64,000 nt of DNA from Neoroseomonas terrae (GCF_018129025.1 NZ_JAAEDI010000001.1:62001-126000), one strand, 5' to 3'; counted from the first letter of the stretch, positions 24,079-32,742 are shown. Numbers and translations are program-made. The notes: generated by a model from the letters alone, not told the origin.

Positions 24079-26928
24079 TCAGGCGGGCATCGACAAGGCA
24101 TCCTCGATGGCGTCGGGAGCACTCATCAGGCACCCCTGAGTCCAGACGGCCGTGAACCGCGCCTCGCCCAGAAGATTGCGCGCTTCCGCCAGTTCCGCAT
24201 CGCGCTGCGCCTGCAGCGCAGGCCAGAAGGCGAAGCGGCTCGCGCGCTGTATCGTCGCCGCGCCGGCCGAAAGCCGGACCGATTGCTCCGTCGCTCCCAT
24301 CCTCCGGGCCACCAGCGCCAGGTCCTGCAGGCATTCAGCGACCCGGTCCTGCGCACCGACGTCGCGGAAGATCAGAAGGCTTGCCTTAAGCCGTTCCGTT
24401 GCCAGCGGAAGGATGCCGCGCGCCATGGAAACGCCGCCAAGCCCGGCCTGCGCAAGCCCTATGCCCCAACGATCCGCCACCTCCTCGCTCAGCTTCAGCG
24501 CGCGTTCGCATAGCGGCTCCGCCCCAGCATCGTCGCCCGATCGCAGCAGCACCTTTGCGAGATAACCGAGGACGCGTGCCGAACCCCAATTGTCCCCGAT
24601 GCGCTGCTGGATCTCGAGCGTGCGCTGGTAGAGTTCGGCGGCCTTGCCGAACCTGCCGCGAAAATCCTCGGCGATGGCCAGGTGGAACAAGGATCTTGCG
24701 ATACCGCGATCCTCCCCGAGTTCCACGCGCAAGGCGAGGCTCTCCTCCAGGATCTGGACGCCGGCATCCAGCTCTCCGAGCCACTGCTTCGCCAGCCCAA
24801 GATGGCTGAGCGCCCAGGCCGTGCCCTCGCGGTCACGCAAGTCGCGCCAGATCGGCGTTGCGGCTTCGAGCAGGTGCGCGGCACGCTCGAAGTCACCGAT
24901 CATGCGCGCGAAGCTGCCATCCGCGGTCAGGAGCGTAGCACGCGAGACCGGCGATGCCGCGGCCCCGCGCGCCTCATAGACCTGCTCGATCCAGCGGCTG
25001 CCTTCGCGCAGATAGGCGCGGCGGAACCAGAAGATCCACAGGGCTGTCGCAAGTCGGATCGCCACGTCCGGATCGGTGCAGGCGCTCGACAAGGACCACG
25101 ACAGCGCCGCACGGAAGTTCGGGTGATCGTCTTCCAGCCGCACGAGCCACTGGGCCTGGCGGGCGCCGCCCAGCTCCTTCGCCCCCGCTTCCGCCAGAGA
25201 TGCGTAGTGCCGCGCGTGAGTGAGCCGCGCGGCCGTTCCTTCATCGGCTGCACACAGGCGGTCGAGCGCGTATTCGCGGATCGTCTCCAGCATCGAGAAG
25301 CGCGCTTCCGATCCGGCGTGCTCGACGCGCTGCAGCAGGCTGTTCTCGACCAGCGTGCCGATCGAGGCCAGACGGCGAGGACGCCCCTCGGGCGCGTTGT
25401 TCGCAGTTGCGGGCGTCCCGATCGCGCCGATGGCGAAGGCTGCCTCCAGGTCGAAGCTGCCCACGAAGGTGGATAGGCGGGCGAACAGGGCGCAAGCCTC
25501 CGGCGCAAGAAGGTCGAGACTCCATTGGATCGCGTTGCGCAGCGTCCGGTGCCGCGCGGGCGCATCGCGCGGGCCGTCCGTCAGCAAGGCCATGGAGCCG
25601 TATTCACCAGGCCGGTCCAGCTGGGCCAGGATTTCTTGCGGGCTCAGGATGCTGGTGCGGGCGGCGGCCAGTTCGATGGCCAGGGGAAGGCCATCCAGTC
25701 GCACGCAGATCCGCGCGATGGCCGCGAGGTTGTCCGCCGTCGCCTCGAAGTGCGGCGTCGCGCGCGTGGCACGTTCCACGAACAGCTCGACGGCAGGATA
25801 GCGGAACAGTGCCTCCCCGCCGCCGGAACTGGTGAGATCGGGCAGGCCGAGAGGCGGCACGGCATAGTCGTGCTCGCCGCTCAGCCTGAGCGGCGCCCGG
25901 CTGGTGGTGAGCACCGTGATGGCAGGACAGCCCGACAGGAGATCTGCCACCAGGGAAGCCGCCGGCAGGATGTGCTCGAAATTGTCGAAGACCAGCAACA
26001 TGCGCCTCTGGCGCAGATGACCGAGGATAAGATCCTCGGGCGGCGTCGGGCCGGCTTCCTGCAGCCCCAGGCATCGCACCACCAGGGAGGCGACGAGGTG
26101 CGGATCGGCCACCGGCGCCAGCGCGACGTAGCAGGCGCCGTCGCGGAACATGCCGGCGGCAGCGCGCGCCACGGCAATGGCAAGGCGCGTCTTTCCGGTC
26201 CCGCCCGGACCGGTCAGCGTCACCAGCCTGGCCTCGGGATCGGCGAGCAGGTGCAGGATGTCGCCGGTCTCCCGGTCCCGGCCGAAGAAGGCGGTCCGTG
26301 GTACCGGGAGGCTCGCCTGCAGCGTCTGGGGCGCGCGCAGCGGTGGGAAGCTGGACGCGAGGTCCGGCGCCAGGATCTGGAAAATCAGCTCCGGCGCCGC
26401 AAGGTCGCGGAGCTGGTGCTCGCCAAGCGCCGCCAGACCGATGCCCTCTGGCAAATGGGACCTTACCAGCGCCTCCGTCACGGCGGAGATCAGCACCTGA
26501 CCGCCATGCGCGGCCTCGCAGAGCCGCGCCGCGCGATGGACGTCGATACCGACGTAGCTGTCGTTCCCCGGCGGCCCGCCGCGGCGCGGCAGGCCCGTGT
26601 GGATCGCCATACGGATCCGTACGTCGATGCCGTCCGGCCAGACCTGGTGAGACAGCCACCGCTGGCACTCCAGCGCCGCGGCAATCGCATCAAGCGGGCC
26701 GCGGGCAAAGGCGACGAAGAAGGAATCGCCCTGTGTGTCGAGCACGCGGCCCCGATGCCGGCGGAACACCCGCCGCAGCCCATCCGATAGCGTCGCCTGG
26801 ATACCGCGATACGCCTCATCGCCGATCTGGCCGATCAGGCGAGTGGAACCCTGGATATCGGTGAAGAGCAGGGTGACCGGATGAGGATCATCAAGGTTCA
26901 TGCCGGCCACCCGGATAGGATCGTTCAT
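24079..26928 (-). CDS. Cyclase-domain STAND ATPase with TPR-like repeats
   Basis: A 949-aa cytoplasmic regulator. Residues 14-190 form a class III nucleotidyl cyclase homology domain with metal aspartates D24 (LFTDIQGST) and D68 (TQGDSFFVAF). The STAND-type ATPase follows, with Walker A GPGGTGKT at 240-247 and Walker B LLVFDN at 311-316; then a helical region and a C-terminal TPR-rich array (about 600-930). The substrate-lysine position of the cyclase is D64 and the transition-state asparagine is H131, while D129 and R135 remain. True adenylate cyclase activity is therefore doubtful. The start is the ATG at 26928; the upstream extension is AT-rich and covers the divergent promoter. A second, truncated protein with a similar C-terminal region lies at the window end. 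Confidence 0.88.
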   Translation of the reverse strand: MNDPIRVAGMNLDDPHPVTLLFTDIQGSTRLIGQIGDEAYRGIQATLSDGLRRVFRRHRGRVLDTQGDSFFVAFARGPLDAIAAALECQRWLSHQVWPDGIDVRIRMAIHTGLPRRGGPPGNDSYVGIDVHRAARLCEAAHGGQVLISAVTEALVRSHLPEGIGLAALGEHQLRDLAAPELIFQILAPDLASSFPPLRAPQTLQASLPVPRTAFFGRDRETGDILHLLADPEARLVTLTGPGGTGKTRLAIAVARAAAGMFRDGACYVALAPVADPHLVASLVVRCLGLQEAGPTPPEDLILGHLRQRRMLLVFDNFEHILPAASLVADLLSGCPAITVLTTSRAPLRLSGEHDYAVPPLGLPDLTSSGGGEALFRYPAVELFVERATRATPHFEATADNLAAIARICVRLDGLPLAIELAAARTSILSPQEILAQLDRPGEYGSMALLTDGPRDAPARHRTLRNAIQWSLDLLAPEACALFARLSTFVGSFDLEAAFAIGAIGTPATANNAPEGRPRRLASIGTLVENSLLQRVEHAGSEARFSMLETIREYALDRLCAADEGTAARLTHARHYASLAEAGAKELGGARQAQWLVRLEDDHPNFRAALSWSLSSACTDPDVAIRLATALWIFWFRRAYLREGSRWIEQVYEARGAAASPVSRATLLTADGSFARMIGDFERAAHLLEAATPIWRDLRDREGTAWALSHLGLAKQWLGELDAGVQILEESLALRVELGEDRGIARSLFHLAIAEDFRGRFGKAAELYQRTLEIQQRIGDNWGSARVLGYLAKVLLRSGDDAGAEPLCERALKLSEEVADRWGIGLAQAGLGGVSMARGILPLATERLKASLLIFRDVGAQDRVAECLQDLALVARRMGATEQSVRLSAGAATIQRASRFAFWPALQAQRDAELAEARNLLGEARFTAVWTQGCLMSAPDAIEDALSMPA

Positions 26929-27048
26929 GAAACAAATGTCGTGACAGCTTTCGCATGCGGCGCCACGATAGCAGTCCGATGATATTCGAGCGTCGGATTG
27001 CCGACGTTTCGGCTCGCATGACCATGAATTGCATATCAGGAGGCGATC
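26929..27048. promoter_or_regulatory. Divergent promoter region, AT-richer than its flanks
   Basis: A 120-bp gap between the divergent STAND regulator and the SnoaL-like gene. It is noticeably less G+C-rich (for example GACCATGAATTGCATATC near 27019-27036) and carries AGGAGG at 27037-27042 for the plus-strand gene. It probably contains back-to-back promoters, but I cannot pick -35/-10 boxes with confidence. Confidence 0.45.
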
Positions 27049-27621
27049 ATGGGTGGCTGCGGCGCACTTGATGACCCCTGCGGCGAAGAACCAGAAGGTG
27101 ATTCTTCGGGAGAGGTGCGAGAGGACTGGTTGATTCTCGTAAGAAATTTCATAGATTCTGTGTGGAATCATGAATGGTCCGAAGAAGAAAACCTGAAATT
27201 CAATCAGCAGGTCGGCGCCGGGGATCGCTTCTACGTTCCTGCCGGTATCAAGACTGCCCTCGCGGAGTTCTGCACGCCGACCGTCGTCCGGCATCGACGC
27301 GACGCTTCAGGTAAGGCGATCCGCGCCGATGGCCCCGACGACTATCCCAACTGCGTCAATCGAGTGCATGAGGTCGTGCAGGATCTCCGTCTTCTCGTCG
27401 ACGATCTGACGGTCTGCGACGAGGATGTGATCGCCCTCATCACCATGACCGGCAGAGACCGGCGCGCCGATGGCAGGCTCGATATGCCCGGAGCATTCGG
27501 CAAGCCAACGCCGACGGAGCTGCGATTCACGGTGCCGATCACGACCGCCTACCGGATCGTCGATGGCCGCATCGCGGAGGATTGGCTGATCACCAGGGGC
27601 ACGCCGACCTACACGCGGTAG
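27049..27621 (+). CDS. SnoaL-like / ester cyclase family protein
   Basis: A 190-aa protein of the NTF2-like fold. The signature is visible as FIDSVWNHEWSEEENLKFN near the N-terminus, then DDYPNCVNRVHEVVQDLRL, and the C-terminal FTVPITTAYRIVDGRIAEDW typical of SnoaL/ester cyclase proteins. No catalytic assignment is possible; many members are of unknown function. The start ATG has a near-perfect AGGAGG upstream. The first 60 codons are distinctly AT-rich compared with the rest (GAAGAAGAAAACCTGAAATTC), suggesting mixed ancestry or selection on initiation. It precedes the protease gene by 46 bp. Confidence 0.75.
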   Translation: MGGCGALDDPCGEEPEGDSSGEVREDWLILVRNFIDSVWNHEWSEEENLKFNQQVGAGDRFYVPAGIKTALAEFCTPTVVRHRRDASGKAIRADGPDDYPNCVNRVHEVVQDLRLLVDDLTVCDEDVIALITMTGRDRRADGRLDMPGAFGKPTPTELRFTVPITTAYRIVDGRIAEDWLITRGTPTYTR

Positions 27622-27667
27622 AGCCCGCCCGGGGACCCGGCCGCGCGACGGGCGGAGGGAGGAGCCG

Positions 27668-30259
27668 ATGCCGCCTTCCGGAGGAGAGACCGATCACCGC
27701 GCGGCCTTCACCGTGCGCGCGGCCCACCCGAAGCTGGATCCGCGCCTGGCCTACCTCGCGGGGCTGCCGGACGCGGCGCTGCATCGCCTCGTGAACAGCG
27801 AGCGCGCGATGGCGGTGACGCCTCCACCTGCCGCACCGGATGATGCTGGCGCTGCGCTGTCCTACGCGCCACTGACGGCCGGCCTTCTGTTGCCTGGCGA
27901 CCCGGATGGCCGATCCCCGGTGGCCGGGCTCCCCGATCGGCTGGGTGAGCCGGTCTTCTCCGTCTTCATCACCGGTGACTGCAGCGCGCGGGATCTCGCC
28001 GACCAAGGTGTGGTGCCTCGATGCCGCAGTGGCGACGTTCACACCGCCTTCGTGCCGCGATCGCGCCTGCGGTCGCTGGAGGCCATGCGCTCGGTGAGCT
28101 TCATCGAAAAGGCCCGGGGCTGGTCCCTCGACCTCGGCAGTGCCGTGCCACATGCGGGCATGAGCCAGTTGCACGCAGCGGTGCCGCCGATCGACGGCCG
28201 GAACGTGATCATCGGGGTCGTCGACAACTTCATCGATATCTACCATCCGGCGTTCAGCGACGATGCCGGCGAGACGCGGCTGCTTCATATCTGGGACCAG
28301 ACCCTTCTGCCGGCGGACGGCGAAGCAAGTCCACCCATCGCCCCTGAGCTTCCGGATTTCATCCCGATCATCGGCCAGAGCTATGGCGTCGACTACTCGG
28401 CGACGCAGATCGCGGAGGAGCTCGCCGCCTTCAATCCACCAGCAGTTCCCCCATACGGCATTGTGCGGCACGCGCCGCCCGATCCGATCGCCATGCCGGC
28501 GGCGAAATCCATGCGGCATCACGGTACGCTGGTGGCCGGATGCGCCGCCGGGAACGGGGGCGGGGGCAGTCAGCCCGGCGCGGCGCCAGGCAGCGCCATC
28601 ATCTTCGTCAGCCCGCTCGACTACGACAACGGCTTGAAGCGCAGCGTCGACAACACCGGCGTGCTCGATGGCTGCGCCTACATCTTCGCGCGGGCGCAGC
28701 AGTTGGGGCTTCCCTGCGTCGTGAACATCAGCATGGGTGACAATCTGGGACCCCACGACGGCACGACACCGGGCGAGCGGTTCCTCGACAATCTTCTCGA
28801 TGTGTCGGGCCGCGTCATCACCCTCTCGGCGGGCAATGGGACGGGGCGCGGCGAGCACGCCGAAGGCAGCGTGGTCCAAGGTGGCACGACGACGCTCGTG
28901 CTCAACTACGTGATGGCGGGTGGCCGCCCGCCTCGCGGCAGCGATGCGATCGATATCTGGTATGGCGGTGACGACCGCTTCGATGTCACCGTCACGGTGC
29001 CCACATCGCCGCCGACGGTCATCGGGCCGGTCAGCCCGGGAACCAGCACCAGCGAAGTGCCGGTCGCGGGCGTCGGCGTCCAGATCACCTCCCTGCTGCA
29101 CGACCCCGGTAACGGCGAGAACACCATCTGCATTCTCATCATCGTGCCGGCTGGCGAGGCGGTGCCGACCGGCGGCTGGACCATCGCCCTGACCGGCACG
29201 GCAGTGACGGACGGTGCATTCCATGCCTGGGTCGATCGCAATAACCGGGGCCAAGTGAGCTGGGCACAACCGGCGGATCACCGATTGACGCTCGGGGCAC
29301 CGGCAACGGCGCGCCGGCCCATCACCGTCGCGGCGCACAGCAACATCACCGCCGGGTCGCCGACGATCTATTCCTTCAGCGGGCGCGGGCCGACGCGTGA
29401 CGGGCGCATCAAGCCGGAAATCACCGCGGCGGGCCTGGGCGTGACGGGCCCCGTGCCGGGCAATCCGCGGACGAACCTCCCCCAGCCGCCGGGCCATGCC
29501 TCAGGCACTGGAACCAGCTTCTCCGCCCCCCTCGTCGCCGGTGCGGCGGCACTCCTGTTCCAGTGCCGCGGGGCAGGGGCGCATTGCGCCGATATCAAGC
29601 AACGGCTGATCGCGGCAGCCGGCACCAACGGTGTTGTCCTGCCGGATGACGGCTTCGGCTTCGGATATCTCAGCATGGATGGCGCCTGCACCGCGCTGCC
29701 ACCCAGCGTCGATGTCTGGATCCGCAAGACGCTGGCCGATACCGGCGCCGGGCCGTGGGCCGATGAGACCCTCCATGCGTCGCCGGATATCGAGATCCTG
29801 GATCTGAACGGCGATCCGACGGATGCGCCGGTGCCGGCAGCGGGCGGTGGCGTCACCAGGATCGTCCGGGTCACGGTCCGCAATCGCGGGGGGCAGACGG
29901 CCCGAAATATCGACGTCTTCGTGCATTGGGCGGGGCCCTTCACGGATATCGCTTCCCCCATGGCCTGGATGGCGGACGGGTTCCGCACCGCCAATCCGGT
30001 CGGGCCGCCCGGCGAAGCACCTTTCGCGAGACTGTCGAACCACTTTGTACTCGCCGAACTGCCGGCGGGTGAAGCGGCGACGGTCGAGTTCGGCTGGTCC
30101 CCGCCGGCATTCGCCGGGGACGGCGCGGGCAGTGATCGGTTCCGTCTTCTCGCGCGGCTGGAACACGAGCTCGACGCGTCCGGCATGGCGCCGGGTGCGG
30201 GGCTGCCGGGCAGCAACAATCTGGCGCAGCGCGACGTGCGCTTCGCGCTCATCGGGTGA
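27668..30259 (+). CDS. S8 family (subtilisin-like) serine peptidase
   Basis: An 863-aa protein with a complete subtilisin triad: D186 in IIGVVDNFIDIYHP, H285 in RHHGTLVAG and S617 in GTGTSFSAPLVAG, plus the oxyanion Asn N390 (SAGNGTG). The usual D-[ST]-G after the catalytic Asp is D-N-F here. About 100 residues are inserted between Asp and His, and about 170 residues of beta-rich sequence (around 400-560) between the Asn and Ser blocks, as in large Kp43-like S8 enzymes. A CARDB-like beta domain lies near 725-790 (RIVRVTVRNRGGQTARNIDV). No signal peptide is visible, so the location is uncertain. Ribosome binding site GGAGGGAGGAG supports the start. Confidence 0.9.
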   Translation: MPPSGGETDHRAAFTVRAAHPKLDPRLAYLAGLPDAALHRLVNSERAMAVTPPPAAPDDAGAALSYAPLTAGLLLPGDPDGRSPVAGLPDRLGEPVFSVFITGDCSARDLADQGVVPRCRSGDVHTAFVPRSRLRSLEAMRSVSFIEKARGWSLDLGSAVPHAGMSQLHAAVPPIDGRNVIIGVVDNFIDIYHPAFSDDAGETRLLHIWDQTLLPADGEASPPIAPELPDFIPIIGQSYGVDYSATQIAEELAAFNPPAVPPYGIVRHAPPDPIAMPAAKSMRHHGTLVAGCAAGNGGGGSQPGAAPGSAIIFVSPLDYDNGLKRSVDNTGVLDGCAYIFARAQQLGLPCVVNISMGDNLGPHDGTTPGERFLDNLLDVSGRVITLSAGNGTGRGEHAEGSVVQGGTTTLVLNYVMAGGRPPRGSDAIDIWYGGDDRFDVTVTVPTSPPTVIGPVSPGTSTSEVPVAGVGVQITSLLHDPGNGENTICILIIVPAGEAVPTGGWTIALTGTAVTDGAFHAWVDRNNRGQVSWAQPADHRLTLGAPATARRPITVAAHSNITAGSPTIYSFSGRGPTRDGRIKPEITAAGLGVTGPVPGNPRTNLPQPPGHASGTGTSFSAPLVAGAAALLFQCRGAGAHCADIKQRLIAAAGTNGVVLPDDGFGFGYLSMDGACTALPPSVDVWIRKTLADTGAGPWADETLHASPDIEILDLNGDPTDAPVPAAGGGVTRIVRVTVRNRGGQTARNIDVFVHWAGPFTDIASPMAWMADGFRTANPVGPPGEAPFARLSNHFVLAELPAGEAATVEFGWSPPAFAGDGAGSDRFRLLARLEHELDASGMAPGAGLPGSNNLAQRDVRFALIG

Positions 30260-30300
30260 ATCAGGGCTGCCACCGCGGCGGGCCATAAAAGGATCACGGA

Positions 30301-30669
30301 ATGAAGCGCCGCGCGGTCATGGCGATGTTGATGCTGTCCCTTGCCGCGTGCGGAGGTGAGAGCGAGGTAGCCGGCCTCCGCCACCGATCGCTGGGCGTGT
30401 CCGAAAGCATGACCGCGCAGGAAGTCAGGCGCCTGCTGGGCGAGCCCGGGCTGCGCAGCATCCGGCCAAACCGCGAAGCCTGGCAGTACTGTGAATCCGC
30501 CATCTCCTCCCACACCTACCTCCTCGTCATGCTCGAGGGCGGGAGGGTTGATTCCATGACGCTGCGCACCTCGGCGCCGTCGTCCATCTTCTGTGGTCAC
30601 GCCTATCCCGTCGTGGAGTGGGGGCCAGCGCCGCCGACCCACTACATCCTCGAGCAAAGGGTGAGGTAG
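30301..30669 (+). CDS. Small lipoprotein, BamE/SmpA-like
   Basis: A 122-aa predicted lipoprotein. The signal MKRRAVMAMLMLSLAAC places the lipobox cysteine at residue 17. The mature part contains the SmpA/OmlA pattern MTAQEVRRLLGEPGLRSI, followed by a YLLVMLEGGRV strand, as in small BamE-fold proteins. Such folds occur in outer-membrane assembly factors and inhibitors; no function is assigned. It lies 41 bp after the protease, and the Crp/Fnr gene starts 5 bp after its stop, so it is probably co-transcribed. Confidence 0.7.
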   Translation: MKRRAVMAMLMLSLAACGGESEVAGLRHRSLGVSESMTAQEVRRLLGEPGLRSIRPNREAWQYCESAISSHTYLLVMLEGGRVDSMTLRTSAPSSIFCGHAYPVVEWGPAPPTHYILEQRVR

Positions 30670-30674
30670 CCTGC

Positions 30675-31430
30675 ATGGCGACGCTGCCCCCCTCGCCGGG
30701 CGGCTCTCCGGCGGACGCCGCGGACACTGACCGGCTGCGCCGGCTGCCCATCCTGAGCCATGCAGCGGAGGACGTCTTGCAGCGCGCCGCGAGGAGCGTG
30801 GCGTGGCGGACCTATGCAGCCGGCGAGCTGATCATCGACCTGCAGGACACGTCGCACGATGTCTGGTTCGTCGTAGACGGCTCCGTGCGCGTCCAAGTGC
30901 GGACGCCGTCGGGGCGCGAGCTGATCCTGACGGATATCGGCGCGGGCGGCATGTTCGGCGAGATCGCGGCGATCGACGGCAAATCACGCACGGCCAGCGC
31001 GACGGCGCTTCTGCGTTCCCGGCTCTGTGCCATCCCGGCCGCTGTCTTTCTGGAGGTTTCCTGCAGCGCCCCGGCCACCTGCCACGCCGTGCTGACACAT
31101 ATGGCGGCGATCCTGCGCCGTCAGTCGAAGCGGTTGCTCGAGCGCGACGCGCTGCCGGTGCGCCTGCGCCTGCAGGCCGAGCTTCTGCGGCTGTCGCGGC
31201 CGCGCAGCGGCAGCGCGCGATCGGCCGAGGAAAGGGTAGTCAGTCCACCGCCGCGCCAGCACGTCCTGGCCGGCTTGGTCGGCACGCGGCGCGAGGCCAT
31301 TTCCCGCGAGCTTGCCGAACTTGTCCGCCAGGGCACTATCCTGCGCGAACGCGGTGCCATCGTCATACGTCGGCCGGGGGCGATGCGTGCGGCGCTGGAA
31401 GCGGAGCTCGACGCCGAGCTGGGGTTCTGA
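30675..31430 (+). CDS. Crp/Fnr family transcriptional regulator
   Basis: A 251-aa regulator. The N-terminal cNMP-binding beta-barrel (about 20-150) has the phosphate-binding cassette GEIAAIDGKSRTASATA, with the Glu and Arg used by cyclic nucleotide binders. The dimerisation helix then leads to the C-terminal winged helix with the recognition segment GTRREAISRELAELVRQG and wing ILRERGAIVIRR. No Fnr-type N-terminal cysteine cluster is present. The effector is unknown, but its genes sit 3.7 kb from a cyclase-homology regulator, which makes a cyclic-nucleotide connection worth testing. ATG at 30675 is chosen because the upstream frame overlaps the lipoprotein. Confidence 0.9.
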   Translation: MATLPPSPGGSPADAADTDRLRRLPILSHAAEDVLQRAARSVAWRTYAAGELIIDLQDTSHDVWFVVDGSVRVQVRTPSGRELILTDIGAGGMFGEIAAIDGKSRTASATALLRSRLCAIPAAVFLEVSCSAPATCHAVLTHMAAILRRQSKRLLERDALPVRLRLQAELLRLSRPRSGSARSAEERVVSPPPRQHVLAGLVGTRREAISRELAELVRQGTILRERGAIVIRRPGAMRAALEAELDAELGF

Positions 31431-31461
31431 GGGGACGGCGCGTCGGGGCGATCCCGTCCCC
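31431..31461. terminator. Hairpin between convergent genes
   Basis: The stem GGGGACGG (31431-31438) with CCGTCCCC (31454-31461) and a 15-nt loop sits directly after the Crp/Fnr stop and before the convergent small secreted protein. There is no clear T-run, so it is at best a weak intrinsic terminator serving either direction. Confidence 0.4.
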
Positions 31462-31547
31462 GGATGTTCGTGCTGGGCGGCAGCGTCCGGCCGCCCACCG
31501 GCAGCCGGACGTCCGGAGCATCGGCATCGCCGGACAGCATATCCGGC

Positions 31548-31913
31548 TTACTCGCCCGTGCCCCAAGCCTCGTCGCCGCGCCGCGACAGTCCCGCCTGCC
31601 CGTCGGTCCTCATGGAGAGCGGGACGCTCCGGAAGGCGTTGGGCGCGAGGTTGGCGGGCGAGGCTGTCGTCGCGAAGTAGTTCACGCTCACGCCATCGGC
31701 GTTGTCGGTCAGCACGGCGATCAGCGGGCTCTTGATATCCGGGGCCGTGCGCTGAGCGGTGCGGGCGCGCGGATCGTTCGGGCTGACATACACGACCTCG
31801 GCACTCTCGCCGCTGCCGATGAAGACGGCCATGCGATCCTGCGCCAGGGCCGGGACCGTCAGGAGCGCGTTCGCGAGCACGATGCCGCGCGCCAGGTGAT
31901 GATTGAGGCTCAT
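31548..31913 (-). CDS. Hypothetical secreted protein
   Basis: A 121-aa protein with a signal peptide (MSLNHHLARGIVLANALLTV, cleavage after ALA in PALAQD). The mature part is short and beta-rich (MAVFIGSGESAEVVYVSPND) with no recognised domain. The ATG at 31913 is preceded by CGAGATGAGC-type sequence and is chosen because it begins the signal peptide; the longer frame upstream is a shadow. It converges on the Crp/Fnr gene and is separated from nikR by about 190 bp. Confidence 0.6.
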   Translation of the reverse strand: MSLNHHLARGIVLANALLTVPALAQDRMAVFIGSGESAEVVYVSPNDPRARTAQRTAPDIKSPLIAVLTDNADGVSVNYFATTASPANLAPNAFRSVPLSMRTDGQAGLSRRGDEAWGTGE

Positions 31914-32106
31914 CTCGATGTCTCCGTTTCGTCGTCCGGCGCCCATTCGCCGGTGCGACGAGAGGGAGGAAGTGTCCACGGGCGCGCAAAATCGGTGCGA
32001 ATGCGCACGTCGGTCCGGCGCTGCCGGCGCGCATGTGCGAATCCACAACATTGGTCGAGCTGGCCTTCCCGTCGGCGCTGGCGGCACGGCGCGCCGGGCT
32101 GGGCTG

Positions 32107-32583
32107 TCACCCGCGGCGTCTTGTCCCCTTTTCAACGACTACTGCCGCTGTGGCATCGGGATGATCATGTGCCGCCGGTGATCGGGGCGCCGGCAACAGG
32201 TTCGCGCCGCCGAAGCGAACGCCGCGTTCGCGGACGAGGGCCTGGGCGAAATCCTGCACCTCCGCCACTGCACCGCGGAGCACGGCGACTTCCAGGCACA
32301 AATCATGATCCAAATGCGTGTGCAGCGTCGCGACGCCGAGGCCATGGTGTTCGTGCTGCGCGTGGACCAGCCGGCGCCCGAGATCGCGCTCGCGATGGTC
32401 GTAGATGTAGGAGACGACCGCCATGCAAGGCATGGACGGTTCCCGCGCCGCCTCGGCATCTCGCAGCGGGCCGCGCAACAGGTCGCGGATCGCCTCCGAA
32501 CGGTTGGAATAACCCCGCGCTGTCATGAAGGCGTCCAGCGCCAGGGCCGTCTCGTCGTCGAGCGTGATGGTCAGTCGCTGCAT
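32107..32583 (-). CDS. nikR: Nickel-responsive transcriptional regulator NikR
   Basis: Represses nickel uptake when nickel is sufficient. It has 158 aa, somewhat longer than the usual 130-140 because of a C-terminal tail (residues 130-158). The N-terminal ribbon-helix-helix (RLTITLDDETALALDAFM, GYSNRSEAIRDLLR) binds DNA. The ACT-like domain carries the square-planar nickel ligands H77, H88, H90 and C96 (QHEHH, LHTHLDHDLC), each offset by one from the H76/H87/H89/C95 of E. coli NikR. It is divergent from nikA, the usual arrangement, with a candidate operator between them. Confidence 0.94.
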   Translation of the reverse strand: MQRLTITLDDETALALDAFMTARGYSNRSEAIRDLLRGPLRDAEAAREPSMPCMAVVSYIYDHRERDLGRRLVHAQHEHHGLGVATLHTHLDHDLCLEVAVLRGAVAEVQDFAQALVRERGVRFGGANLLPAPRSPAAHDHPDATAAVVVEKGTRRRG

Positions 32584-32700
32584 CGCGATCCTCCTTCACG
32601 CGCAGCCTAGCGGGAATCGGCGGGGCAAAGAATCGGCCGCATCGACGACTGTGGATTGGCGCCGGCGCGTGCCAAGCGGGGTGGACACCCTCCATCCCGA

Positions 32701-32730
32701 TGTGAGACGAATTAGACGATTCATCATACA
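32701..32730. promoter_or_regulatory. Candidate NikR operator
   Basis: An imperfect inverted repeat, TGTGAGACGA (32701-32710) and TCATCATACA (32721-32730), with 7 of 10 positions paired. The right half contains TCATAC (32724-32729), identical to the E. coli NikR half-site. The left half GTGAGA (32702-32707) matches GTATGA at 4 of 6 positions, and the spacing between halves is exactly 16 bp, as in GTATGA-N16-TCATAC. It ends 12 bp before the nikA ATG in the 159-bp nikR-nikA gap. Confidence 0.65.
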
Positions 32731-32742
32731 GCCGAGGTTCCA

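Noticed and set aside
26929..27294. Longer N-terminus (122 residues) for the STAND regulator
   Set aside because: It would cover the divergent promoter and antisense the SnoaL-like gene; its residues do not match the cyclase domain and the composition changes abruptly at the ATG at 26928.
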